Origin: Brachypodium distachyon
Taxonomy: Eukaryota > Streptophyta > Magnoliopsida > Poales > Poaceae
Length of the DNA: 64,000 bases
Assembly: GCF_000005505.3 (NCBI RefSeq)
Contig: NC_016133.3
Location: 3,410,001-3,474,000, forward strand
Direction: 5' to 3'
In this document: piece after piece, positions 54,749 through 64,000 of the stretch
Position numbering within the stretch: position 1 is the first letter of the stretch
Layout: every line of letters begins with the position of its first letter
Position numbers and translations under genes: made by a program
The notes under the pieces: model-generated
What the model was told of the DNA's origin: nothing
Seen by the model: only the letters and a program-made list of their open reading frames with translations
The model's database searches: none

Positions 54749-55436
54749 ATGGCGGCCGTCGGCTTCTCCGACCTTCCGACAGAAGCCCTGGACCAGATCG
54801 CCCGGCGCGTGGGCCCCTTGGACAACGTGACCTGCTCCGCCGTCTGCAAGTCATGGCGCGGCGCGCTGAAGGCCACGCGCCTCCGGTCGCTGGAGCAGCC
54901 CAACTTCCCGGACACGGCGGCGGTACGCTGGTGGCAAAACACCGTCGACGTCGAGGTGAGCCCCGTCCACCGCAGCAGAGGCTCCTCACGATCCCTCGTC
55001 CCGCTACAAGAAGAAGAAGAAGAAGAAGAAGCCGCCGCTCATCATCGTCATCACCCGGTGCGCGTCGTAGGAGTGCGCCTACGGCTGGGCCGTCGTCCTC
55101 GACACGGAATGCGCCGCCCTGTCCCTCCTGGACCCCCTCACGGGCCGGCGGTTCCCGCTGCCGCCGCTGCCGAGGAAGAAGGCCCAAAGGGACCTGGGCC
55201 TCCTGGGCCAGGAAGCCATGTTCCACAAGGCGGCGCTGGCTCCCGGGCGCCGGCTCGGCTCCTACGCCGTGATGCTGATCCACAGCGGCGGCCACGGCTT
55301 GTCGCTCCTCCTCGCTCCGGGAGGAGCCAAGCCGGCCGGCCCGAGCTGGACGACGCTGCGTGCCCCGGCCTGGACGCCGAGCAAGTACCTGGATGCCGTG
55401 TTCCACAAGGGCGCGTTCCAAACATGGATTACATGA
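54749..55436 (+). pseudogene. Truncated F-box/DUF295-type gene
   Basis: The start MAAVGFSDLPTEALDQIARR opens an F-box (about residues 5-45: LPTEALDQIARRVGPLDNVT, CSAVCKSWRGAL). F-box proteins recruit targets to SCF ubiquitin ligases through Skp1. After GTCGACGTCGAG the next conserved part (CAYGWAVVLDTECAALSLLD, then LTGRRFPLPPL, LDAVFHKGAF) lies in another frame. It is either joined by a short GT-AG intron (54956-55070) or separated by a frameshift plus TAG 55068-55070. The AAG-repeat stretch between reads as poly-Lys coding sequence in the second frame, which favours decay. The reading ends at TGA 55434-55436 after at most 190 residues, about half the usual length, so the C-terminal propeller region is missing. 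Confidence 0.7.
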
Positions 55437-55496
55437 TTTAAGATAGGATGATAGTACATTTTTAAATATGTACTCCGTATCACATTTTTAGTTCAT

Positions 55497-55520
55497 GGCG
55501 ATGCACGGGTATTGTGCTAA
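55497..55520 (+). mobile_element. Helitron-like 3' terminus
   Basis: ATGGCGATGCACGGGTATTG then TGCTAA, followed by T. It resembles the grass Helitron end (GTTGCGATGCACGGG...CTAG before T) with a decayed hairpin arm. It lies just after the truncated F-box gene. No 5' end is identified. Confidence 0.35.
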
Positions 55521-55547
55521 TTTGTACCCAAGTGTAGTTTGTATGCT

Positions 55548-55915
55548 ACCACCTGACTGTAGTTGTTGACAGTGACTCTATGGTATTTCATATGTTTTGA
55601 TTTTCCTTTTAATTTCATATTAAAGAGTTAATTTGTCATCTTCACTGTTATTGTATTGTAGTGGCCAAAGAGTGTCTTACAGGATGCAAGTAAAGATCAG
55701 TCTGTAGACAGTTTGGTCACTATAGAGACAAGCAAAGAACTTGGGTGCGATAACCGAGTACTTCCTCCGTCCCATATTAAGTGACTCAAGTTTGTGTAAA
55801 TATAAATGTATTTATGTCTAAACAACATCTAGATGCATGTAATAAAAAGTCAATGAAGTACATATTTTGCTCTTCTCTAACTTGACCAAACGTGTTTTTT
55901 ATAAAGTTAACATTT
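55548..55915 (+). pseudogene. Duplicated fragment of HCS (intron 6, exon 7, intron 7)
   Basis: The stretch matches HCS 52675-52925 in order: the GACTCTATGGTATTT intron part, TTTCATATTAAA, CTTCACTGTTAT, the acceptor GTAG, and exon 7 GTGGCCAAAGAG...ACAGGATGCAAGT...GTTTGGTCACTAT. The intron part GGTGCGATAAC and CATATTTTGCTCTTC follows. The exon copy has lost a base after CAAAGAGTG and contains changes, so it is non-functional. A Stowaway MITE later inserted in it. Confidence 0.88.
55761..55858. mobile_element. Stowaway MITE (98 bp) inside the HCS fragment
   Basis: The left end CTTCCTCCGTCCCATATTAA and TA duplications at 55759-55760 and 55859-55860 are present. Removing the unit restores the HCS intron order GAGTA/CATATTTTGC exactly, which proves the borders. 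Confidence 0.9.
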
Positions 55916-56120
55916 CTTCTAGGATCTTACGGACCAAAAAGAGCTTGCAAGTTGTTTTTGAATCGTATGAGAAGGGCAGGAAAGTATGCCGCTGAGTTTG
56001 TTGACATTTTCGGTATACTTGTCTTATGACAAATGCGGATGTAATCATCATCCATCCAGCTGAGGTTGTAATCATCTTGATGTCTTTTTATGGTGCACAC
56101 CAATCAATATGGACGGTGTA

Positions 56121-56391
56121 TTTCCTCCGTCCGCAAATAAGTGTTTTTTTGGAGTGTTCTTTTGGGTGTTGTCCTAAGTCAAAGATATTAAAATTTGATC
56201 AACTTTATAAGAAAATGTAGCAACATTTATGACGCTAAATTAGTATCATTGGACCCATTTAAAATTTAGTTTCATAACATATCAATTTGATGTCATATGT
56301 GTTGCTATTTTTTTCAACAAAGTTGATCAAAACTAGAAAAGTTTGACTTAGAACAAAACCTAGAAATACACTTATTTGTGGACGGAGGGAG
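56121..56391. mobile_element. Stowaway MITE (271 bp)
   Basis: TTTCCTCCGTCCGCAAATAA GTG is mirrored by CACTTATTTGTGGACGGAGG GAG; TA at 56119-56120 and 56392-56393. Internal arms also pair (AAGTCAAAGATATT..., GTTGATCAAA...). Confidence 0.9.
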
Positions 56392-56393
56392 TA

Positions 56394-56777
56394 TTTGAGT
56401 AATCCAGATCCCCGCTTGATATGCTCAAAATTAGGAGAGTACGTGAGTTAGGATGGGGAAATACTACTGCTCGGTCTGGAGGGCAAAGTGAACTCAGGAG
56501 TCTCCAGGCCACATTGCTGAAACATGGCAGCGGAAGCACATCGCGTCAAGCGAGCAGTTTTGGCTGACAGGAAGCAACTGATGAGCGTGCGAGTGTTGGA
56601 GTAGCATGGGCTCGAAAAAGTGTACCGTAAAAAGGTCCACCTTCAGCAGTTGTTGGATTAGCTTCAGAAAGAGTGTTCTAACCTTCGTGATGGCCATATT
56701 TTTCGCTTTTCAATTTGCAGCTGTCCTGATTATAATAAGAATCCAAAGCGAGAGAGAAATAAAAGATATGTCACGAT
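56394..56777. other. Spacer, no gene seen
   Basis: Chance ORFs on both strands; nothing recognised. Confidence 0.4.
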
Positions 56778-57245
56778 TAGGGCTGGCTAACGAGCACACC
56801 TTGTGTTCATTAAGATCGTTATCATTAACGATCTGAGACCATTGTTTGGGTCGGTTCGTTGACAGCTCGCGAGCGCTCGTTAAGCTCGTTAAAAATCGTT
56901 AAGATAAATAGATGTCATGTTGATCTATTTTTTTTGGCATTAATTATTTGTTTGGGATAAATTTTGATAGCAAATAAAATATATCAAAAGCTAAACAACG
57001 CTTTAAAGGTCGGAAATAACACAGCAAAAGAAAAATAACAGCACAATTCCAACAAAAAATAAGTTCGAGTAGCCACCTAGAAACTTAACGAGTGCTCACC
57101 GAGCGAGCTCGTTAAAATTGTTAAGCTTAACGATCTGAAAAGAAAATCATGTTTGGTTATTTAGCTAATGAATGGAACCCTTGGCGAACCCAGTCAGGAA
57201 GCGTTCAGTAACATTGTCGAACTTCTGTATTTTCGTCCAGGCCTG
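56778..57245. mobile_element. Second hAT element of the 36.9 kb family (468 bp)
   Basis: Starts TAGGGCTGGCTAACGAGC and ends TTTTCGTCCAGGCCTG. The flanks GTCACGAT (56770-56777) and CTCACGAT (57246-57253) are an 8-bp duplication with one change. It shares the GTTAAGATCGTTA and GCGAGCGCTCGTTAAG subterminal repeats with 36889-37693 but lacks its GC-rich middle. Confidence 0.82.
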
Positions 57246-57532
57246 CTCACGATCACAAGTTCACAGCTAGTCGTCGTCTCCATCTAAAAAATTCTTAAAA
57301 CTGCAGCTCAGTACAGTATATCAAATCCTTCCGCCAGAGCGCCAAGTCGTCGCTGAGCTGGCAGCTGCGGCTGCCTCACGGGTCCAAATCGACTCATCTT
57401 CTCCGGCAGCGGCGGCGGCCATCCATTCCTCTCTCCCCTTCCGCTGCCCCTTCCCCACCGCACCTCACCTGAAAGGGTTCGATTCCCAATCCAGTCCAGA
57501 ATCTCGGCTCTTGCAGGCAGCACGGCGGGGCG

Positions 57533-60500
57533 ATGGCGCAGGACGACCCAGTTGTTTCCGCTCAGTGGCTGCAGCGGCACCTAGGGCAGCCTGACATCAA
57601 GGTGAAGAATCTCTCATCTACTTCGCGTTTCCATCTCCAGTTCCGAAAGGGATTATTTGCCTGTTCTTATCATCCAGTCAAGGGGTTGGCGTGTGTGGAA
57701 TTTTATTTTACTGATTATTAAGTATTAACAGAAAGAAGAAACTGGGATATGTTTATCAATGTGATTTTACTTCCATTGACTTTAGAGATTGGAGAACGCT
57801 GTGTTTTGTTCCTTCCTTTTATAGTACTATTTGACTACTCCGTTTCAGGTACTGGACGCCTCCTGGCACATGCCACAAGAGAGCAGGGACCCATGGCAAG
57901 AGTACAAGGTTTCTGGATTTAGTTCTACCGTGTTTTATTTCCCCCATTTTCGAGTGACAATGTCGTCCCCAGCTCATGTATTCTGATACGCCCAGGTGGC
58001 CCATATTCCCGGCGCGCTGTTCTTCGACATCGATGGCATTGCTGATCGGATGACTGACGTGAGAAATGTTTCCAGATATTAATTCCTTTCCTGTTTACGT
58101 GATCATTTGACTCAAGTAAATGAGAAGCAATGATTTCTTGGTGCTTTTGGCAATTGCACGATACAATGCCTTTCTGTCTTTTAAGCTATGCCTACGAATA
58201 TAGATATATGACTTATTTTTACTGGATGCAATCGTTTCAGTTGCCACACATGCTGCCATCAGCAGAGGCTTTTGCCGCAGCAGTTTCCGCACTCGGTATC
58301 AGAAACCATGATAAAGTCATTGTTTATGATAGCAAGGGCTTCTACAGCGCGCCTCGTGTTTGGTGGTAAGCAGAACGCATGGATTCAGTTTAACAAAATG
58401 ATGAAACTGAATGTTGCTACTGCACAAAGAAAGTTAAGCTGTCAATTTGTAATGTGTCAAAAGTTCATGGTAATATATGTTTCTTATTTTATTTAGTGCA
58501 CGTGAAGGTACATCTTTCCTCTTTTGTAGAATTTCTCATCTATACAAGTTGATCAGAATTAATTACTTATCAACCCATTGTTTTTTGATGGTTCATGGCT
58601 TACTTCAAAGACTGAAAACATGAAAGAGTACTATGTGTATGTCTGTCAACTTGAAACACTGCACTCTCACAGTTTTACCTAATTTGTTGTGTTGCGGACA
58701 GAAAATTGAGCAAGTCTCCGTTTTCAATAACAACAAAAATGAATGAATTAATGCATAAACGTTGGAAATATACCTGGCAAACATGCCAGACTAGCCATTC
58801 TCTCATTTCAAGTAAATGCTCTACGTCTAGTCTTCTACATGCAAAAGTTGATGATATTTATGCACACTTCATAAATTAACAGGATGTTCAGAATTCTTGG
58901 CCACAATGAAGTTTGGGTCTTAGATGGAGGTTTACCTCAGTGGCAAGCTTCTGGATACAATCTTGGAAGTAACTGCCCTGAAGATGCAATTCTGAAGTCT
59001 AAAGCTGCCAATACTGCTGTTGAAACTACTTACAATGGTGAATTGGTGAGATAGCTTTCAAGATGGTCTGACTATCTTACTCCCTTTTTTTTCTTAGTGA
59101 GTAATCATGGTTCCATTCTTCTCAGGAAAGTGCTGCCACATTTCAGACGGAATTTCAACCTCAGCTACTCTGGACACTAGAAAAGGCTAGCTCTCCATTA
59201 TATCTGAACACTTAAAATTTCTTCATTTTACCTGAAAACTTTCTTGTGTTTATATAGATACGGGTAAATGATAAATCTGATCATGAATTGCTCCTTCAGG
59301 GTTAATTGGGATTATTCCTATCTTATTATCTTTCTTTCGACCTTTTTGGAGAAAATCCTAGCTTTAGTAAAATAAAAAATTCAAAGATTTATTGACATAA
59401 ACACTAATATCTTGAAGATCCACATTTGTGTTGAGCTGCTTTGTTCATGTAACAGGTCAAACACAATGTAGCTGCGCAGACTCACCAAGTAGTTGATGCC
59501 CGATCAAGGGGCAGGTAACATCTCCTAATTTTGACTCTTTGAATATTACTCTGGTTAGAAGAGACGAATGTAGAAGCTCTGATCATAATTAAATGTAGCA
59601 TGATTACTCTTCTTGCAACAAATTAGTGGATCACGATTTCCTTCAAAAAGAAAAGGTTGGGCAATAGTGTTTTTATTTCAAACATATACGATGATTTAGC
59701 TCACTATCTAGATTAATGGTTATTGTTTTAAACATGAATCTGTATTGTCTTGGTTTTTGCCTTTTCTCTATCGCCTATTTTTAAAACTTAATGTAACTGA
59801 TACATGCATTGTGTGACAACTTGTGCCATTTGTTATTGTTGATCTTCCCCTAAAGTTACCTTCTTATTGTTGTGATGGAAAGCACTGAAATTTCATAATC
59901 AGATTTGATGGCATAGAACCAGAACCAAGGAAAGGAGTAAGAAGTGGGCATATACCTGGAACTAAAAATGTTCCATTCCCTGAGGTGGGTATTAGTGCAA
60001 ACTGCAAATATGCAATATAGTGCATGATACTTGGACCGTTGGACGACAATAAATAGCTAATGATACATTGTCGGTCTTGCAGATGTTTGATGGTGCACCA
60101 AAGCTTCTCCCTGCAGATGAACTATCTAAAAAGTTTGAGCAAGCAGGTCTGAATTATGTTTCATCTCACTGTTCTAGTCTGAAATTCCTAGCACACCCAT
60201 GTCCTTTTTTACCATGGAACAACCGAAGTAAACGACTTTCCCAATTTTATACAATACCGGAAGCTGAACAACATTGATTTATACTTCAACCATGTAGATT
60301 TTCTGATCAAATAATTAAAACTTATTCAGGAATATCATCCGTACATCGTGTATGAAAGTTTCACCACACAATAGCAATAATAGCACCCAGTTTGATGTTT
60401 CTTCAGGAATTTCACTTGATCACCCGATTGTCGTCACATGTGCATCTGGCGTAACTGCCTGCATAGTTGCTCTGGTCTGGAAACCTTTGCCCGCTCTTCT

Positions 60501-60663
60501 CTAATGGTGCCATTGACTCCACAAATCAGGCTCTAACAATATCTGTTTACAGGGGCTCTATAGAGTTGGGAAGCATGATATTCCAGTTTACGATGGATCT
60601 TGGACAGAATGGGAAGCACAGCCAGATATTGATTACCCAAAAGTTACTTCCACTGGCTCTTGA
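57533..60663 (+). CDS. Thiosulfate/3-mercaptopyruvate sulfurtransferase (tandem rhodanese), copy A, 307 aa, 11 exons
   Basis: Exons 57533-57601, 57849-57908, 57996-58058, 58241-58365, 58883-59045, 59126-59185, 59456-59514, 59903-59984, 60083-60146, 60407-60474 and 60553-60663 join in frame. Intron 6 starts with GC (AAG/GCTAGC) instead of GT; all others are GT-AG. Two rhodanese domains are present: an inactive N-terminal one ([35 protein letters not shown]) and a catalytic C-terminal one (VVDARSRGRF, SGHIPGTKNVPFPE, active Cys260 in TCASGVTA, PVYDGSWTEW). Family members transfer sulfur from 3-mercaptopyruvate or thiosulfate to cyanide or thiols. The active loop reads CASGVT where CGSGVT/CGTGVT is usual. 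There is no transit peptide, so a cytosolic STR2-like form is likely. Confidence 0.93.
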
Positions 60664-61237
60664 ATCAAGAATTCTGAAGCAGGTTCAGTTTAGATTGTCG
60701 GCATGATGTCTCTGGCAAGCTTTGCACTTGAATCAAGGCGAAGGTTATAGGGGAAAGAAATACCCACTGTACTATGGCCATGCAAATGGGGCACTTTTGC
60801 CACACAAAAACGTTAGACCATATCTTCAGCATCAAACTCATGTCTGAAGCTGTACTTAAAGTTACTAATGAAAAATTCTTGGCTCGAAACAAGATTGATC
60901 GTTTTTTATTTATTTTTTTGCTTTGGAGTTGCACCTGTGTTGATTATCATGCTTAAATTCTTACAACTGCAGCTCATTACTACTCTAATTTACTACTCCA
61001 ATCCTTGCGCCCGAACCTCGATTAAAAAAAATTCCTTCCGCCAGAACGGCAAGTATTTCCTTTTATTTTTGTCGCCGCGCTGACACCCTTTGTTGGCTGC
61101 GGCTGCCTCACGGGTCCAAATCGACTCATCTTCTCCGGCAGCGGCGGCGGCCTTCCTCTCTGCCCTTCCGCTTCCCTCTTGGAGGCCCCCTGCCCGGCTC
61201 CCCACCGCACCCACCTGGAGGGCAGCACGGCGGGCCG
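60664..61237 (+). other. Spacer and duplicated leader between STR copies
   Basis: Copy A 3' UTR, then about 270 bp (60960-61237) similar to the leader of copy A at 57296-57532, including TTCCGCCAGA and CTGCCTCACGGGTCCAAATC. The duplication therefore included the promoter-proximal region. Confidence 0.65.
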
Positions 61238-64000
61238 ATGGCGCAGGACGATCCAGTTGTTTCCGCTCAGTGGCTGCAGCAGCACCTAGGGCAGCCTGAC
61301 ATCAAGGTGAAGAATCTCTCAACTACTTCGCGTTTCCATCTCCAGTTCCGAAATGGATTATTCGCCTGCACCGTAGAAAGATGATACGGAATACTAACCT
61401 GTTCTTATCATCCAGTCAAGTCAAGGGGTTGGCGTGTGGATTTTTATTTTACTGATTATTATTAACAGAAAGAAGCAACTGGGATAATCGATGTGATTTT
61501 GCTCCATTCATGCCGTGTATCTTCGCTGTGCACACAAGACTTCAGAGATTGGAGAACGCTATGTTTTGTTTCTTCTCTCTTATGTTTGACTACTCCGTTT
61601 CAGGTACTGGACGCCTCCTGGTATATGCCACAAGAGAGCAGGGACCCATGGCAAGAGTACAAGGTTTCTGGATTAGTTCTACTCTGTTTTGTTTCCCCCT
61701 TTTTTTTCTGTGGCAATGTCTTCCCCAGCTCATGTATTCTGATATGCTCAGGTGGCCCATATTCCTGGTGCATTGTTCTTCGACATCGATGGCATTGTTG
61801 ATCGGACGACTGACGTGAGAAATGTTTCCAGATATTTATTCCTTTCCTCTTTACGTGATCGATTGACATGAGAAAATAGGAAGCAAGGATTTCTTGGTGC
61901 TTTTGGCGGTTGACATAATACAGAGCCTCCCTCTCTTCTGTCTTTTAAGGTATTCCTGCCTATGAATATAGATATATGACTTGTTTTTATTGGATGCAAT
62001 TGTTTCAGTTGCCACACATGCTGCCATCAGAGGAGGCCTTTGCTGCAGCAGTTTCTGCACTTGGTATCACAAACCATGATAAGGTCATTGTTTATGATGG
62101 CAAGGGCTTCTTCAGCGCGCCTCGTGTTTGGTGGTAAGCAGAACGCTGGATTCAGTTTAACAAAATGATGAGATTGAATGCTGCTAATGCACAAAGAAAG
62201 CTAAGCTGTCAAATTGTAAGGCGTTCAAAGTTCATGGTATTATATTTTTCTTATTTTATTTAGTGCATGTGAAGGTACCTCTTTACTCTTTTGTAGCATT
62301 TCACATCTATACAAGTTGATAGAGTTAATTACTTATCAACCCAATGTCTTAATGATTGTTCGTGGCTTACTTCAAGCACCAAAGATTTGATCTTGAGACA
62401 AAACGCACGAATGGATAATGCGTGTCTGTGTCTCGATTTAAAACACTACACTGTCATGGTTTTATCCATTTATTTGTGTTGCCAGACAGCAAGTTGAATC
62501 GGTCACCATTTCCATAACAACAAAAAATGAATGAATTAATAACCCCAGACATCACACTTTGGAAGTATATCTGGCAAACATGCCAGACTAGTAAACTGCT
62601 CTACCTCTACATGCAAAAGATGGTGATATTTATTCATACTTCATAAATTAACAGGATGTTCAGAGTACTTGGCCACAATGAAGTTTGGGTCTTAGATGGA
62701 GGTTTACCTCAGTGGCGAGCTTCTGGATACAATCTTGGAAGCAACTGCCCTGATGATACAATTCTGAAGTCCAAAGCTGCCAATAGTGCTATTCAAACTA
62801 CTTACAATGGTGAATTGGTGAGATAGCTCTAAAGATGGTCTGGCTATCTTACTGTAAACCCACCCCCATTTTCTTCTTACTGAGTAATCATGGTTCCATT
62901 GTTCGCAGGCAAATGCTTCCACATTTCAGACTGAATTTCAACCTCAGCTATTCTGGACACTGGAAAAGGCTAGCTCTCCATCATATATGAAAACTTAAGT
63001 TACTTCATTTTACCTGAAAAATTTCTTGCGTTTTTATATACATAAGGGTAAATGATAGATCTGATCATGAATTGCTCGGTTGGTGTTAATTGCGATTAGA
63101 AATAAGTCCATTTTACCCCCCTGAACTTATTGGAAAGTTCAAAAAACACCCTGAACTCTGAAACCGGGTATTTTACCCCCCTGAACTTTAGAAACCGGAC
63201 ACCCAACCCCCCTCTGCCTGTATCTGGGCTGTTTCGCTGGTTTTAGGTGGTTTTGACCCCGTTGACTGCCATGGTGGCATACCACGCTGTCAAGTTAGCC
63301 ATTTGACCCTCTCCCACGCCTGGCCTCTACTCTCTCTCTTCTCATATTCCCAAATCGAGGAGTCTGGCCTGTGGCAGCAGCGGCGTGACACCCTTGACTC
63401 CGGCGGTGGCGGCGCGGTTGGTAATTGACGCCGGCGAACCTGATTCGGCACCTCCTCTTCCTCACTGGCGCCAGCGGCGGCTGTTTGGGGAGTTTGAGCC
63501 ACCACGACCCCCACTACTTCATCCTTCTCCTCCTCTTCCTCATGCCTCTTGCTGGATCTGTAACTAACCAGACGCCTCAGCGAGTTGTGCCGGCGAGGCT
63601 TCCTCTCCCTGCCACGCTCGTCGCCGCCATGGAATTGCTTTGAACTGACGCATCCCATGGGACTGCAACACCGGCGCGGGAGTCGCGGGGATGGAGAGAG
63701 GAGACTCCACGACTGCAACATCTCCGCTCACCGCCGGTGTTGGCGCCGACACCGCCCGCGTGCTGGGAATTAGTGGACGTGGAGAGGCAGCGCCCGCAGA
63801 AGGGGATCTGGAGAAGACGAGAGAATAAGAGAGGAGAGAGGAATCGGGCTGCCACCGTGGCAGTTAACGGGGTCAAAACCACCTAAAACCAGCGAAACAA
63901 TGCAGATACAGGCAGAGGAGGGTCAGGTGTCCGGTTTCTAAAGTTTGGGGGGGTAAAATACCCGGTTTCAGAGTTTAGGGTGTTTTTTGAACTTTGCGAT
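61238..64000 (+). CDS. Sulfurtransferase copy B, 5' part (exons 1-6), interrupted by a transposon in intron 6
   Basis: Exons 61238-61306, 61604-61663, 61752-61814, 62009-62133, 62655-62817 and 62909-62968 match copy A exon for exon and in length, and give about 180 residues in frame. The C-terminal catalytic domain would lie beyond the window. Copy B keeps [13 protein letters not shown] where copy A has DSKGFYSAPRVWW, and has SEEAF where A has SAEAF, closer to what I expect of the family. The GC donor of intron 6 is conserved (GAAAAG/GCTAGC). A Pack-MULE-like element begins near 63099 inside intron 6, so expression depends on splicing across it. Confidence 0.85.
63099..63993. mobile_element. 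Pack-MULE-like element (about 0.9 kb) in STR copy B
   Basis: Long terminal inverted repeats of roughly 145 bp lie at 63134-63279 and 63851-63994. They share AAAGTTCAAAAAACACCCT, GAAACCGGGTATTTTACCCC, CTCTGCCTGTATCTG, GTTTTAGGTGGTTTTGACCC and CTGCCATGGTGGCA-type blocks. The left arm has about 35 extra bases outside the shared part. TTGCGAT precedes the left end (63090-63096) and also closes the window (63994-64000), as expected of a target duplication; the full 9 bases would be TTGCGATTA. The interior carries part of a host-like gene. Confidence 0.7.
63290..63658 (-). pseudogene. Captured 5' coding part of a myristoylated kinase-like gene (122 codons)
   Basis: On the minus strand an ATG at 63658 opens [20 protein letters not shown], then a basic [17 protein letters not shown] and an acidic [12 protein letters not shown] stretch. 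The MGCVSSK start is an N-myristoylation/palmitoylation signal like that of plant CDK-like kinases of the IBS1/At1g54610 group. This identification is by resemblance only. The kinase domain is absent: after about 80 residues the sequence becomes Pro/Arg-rich and stops at 63290-63292, just before the left inverted repeat. Confidence 0.55.

Noticed and set aside
54956..55070. Short GT-AG intron restoring the F-box gene
   Set aside because: Not excluded, but the acceptor lacks a pyrimidine tract and the segment reads as coding in the second frame. Even if spliced, the protein would be truncated.
63290..64000. Inverted repeats at the window end as a normal miRNA-like hairpin
   Set aside because: The arms are about 145 bp long and separated by about 570 bp of unrelated sequence, and the locus interrupts an intron that is continuous in the paralogue; a transposon fits better.
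1..64000. CRISPR arrays, operons, ribosome binding sites
   Set aside because: The genome is a plant nuclear one; the repeats found are transposon ends or tandem duplications without spacer-repeat structure.

Overview
The window is nuclear DNA of a grass, most likely a Pooideae species with a compact genome such as Brachypodium (inference). The reasons are spliced plant genes, dense Stowaway, Tourist and hAT MITEs, tRNA-iMet-primed Ty1/copia elements, a solo LTR resembling the BARE/Angela family of the wheat tribe, and grass-type Helitron and CACTA ends. Exon coordinates were worked out by hand from GT/GC-AG borders and reading frame. No database search was possible.

Layout. 1-4264: the 5' three quarters of a minus-strand copia element. 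4309-9492: a complete but decayed plus-strand copia element with both LTRs and a 5-bp target duplication. 9.9-13.9 kb: a six-exon receptor-like cytoplasmic kinase. 15.2-15.4 kb: a minus-strand MIR160 gene. 15.8-16.4 kb: three MITEs. 17.9-20.9 kb: decayed CACTA-like material with a coiled-coil ORF. 25.2-26.4 kb: a BKI1/MAKR-type kinase-regulator gene. 30.96-31.03 kb: tRNA-Lys(UUU). 31.96-35.0 kb: a probable non-autonomous Helitron. 35.4-35.7 kb: a small membrane-protein gene. 35.97-36.67 kb: a poly(A) retroposon. 36.9-37.7 kb: a hAT element. 41.3-43.4 kb: an ALOG-domain (G1-like) gene. 46.3-48.0 kb: the solo LTR. 50.5-53.2 kb: a nine-exon biotin-protein ligase (HCS). 54.7-55.4 kb: a truncated F-box gene, followed by a stray copy of HCS exon 7. 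56.8-57.2 kb: a second member of the hAT family. 57.5-60.7 kb and 61.2 kb to the end: tandem sulfurtransferase (STR/MST) genes. The second copy is interrupted in intron 6 by a Pack-MULE-like element carrying the 5' end of a kinase-like gene.

The host genes do not form a pathway. Two have developmental themes that are adjacent by chance: MIR160 in auxin response, and the ALOG gene in meristem and inflorescence identity. The other housekeeping genes are HCS (biotinylation of carboxylases) and STR (cysteine-derived sulfur transfer).

The most unusual recurring signal is a set of very short (11-21 bp) A/T-tailed insertions. Each is flanked by an 8-17 bp direct repeat, and they occur at seven places, including the kinase 5' leader and just upstream of HCS. 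They look like retroposition events reduced to the tail alone.
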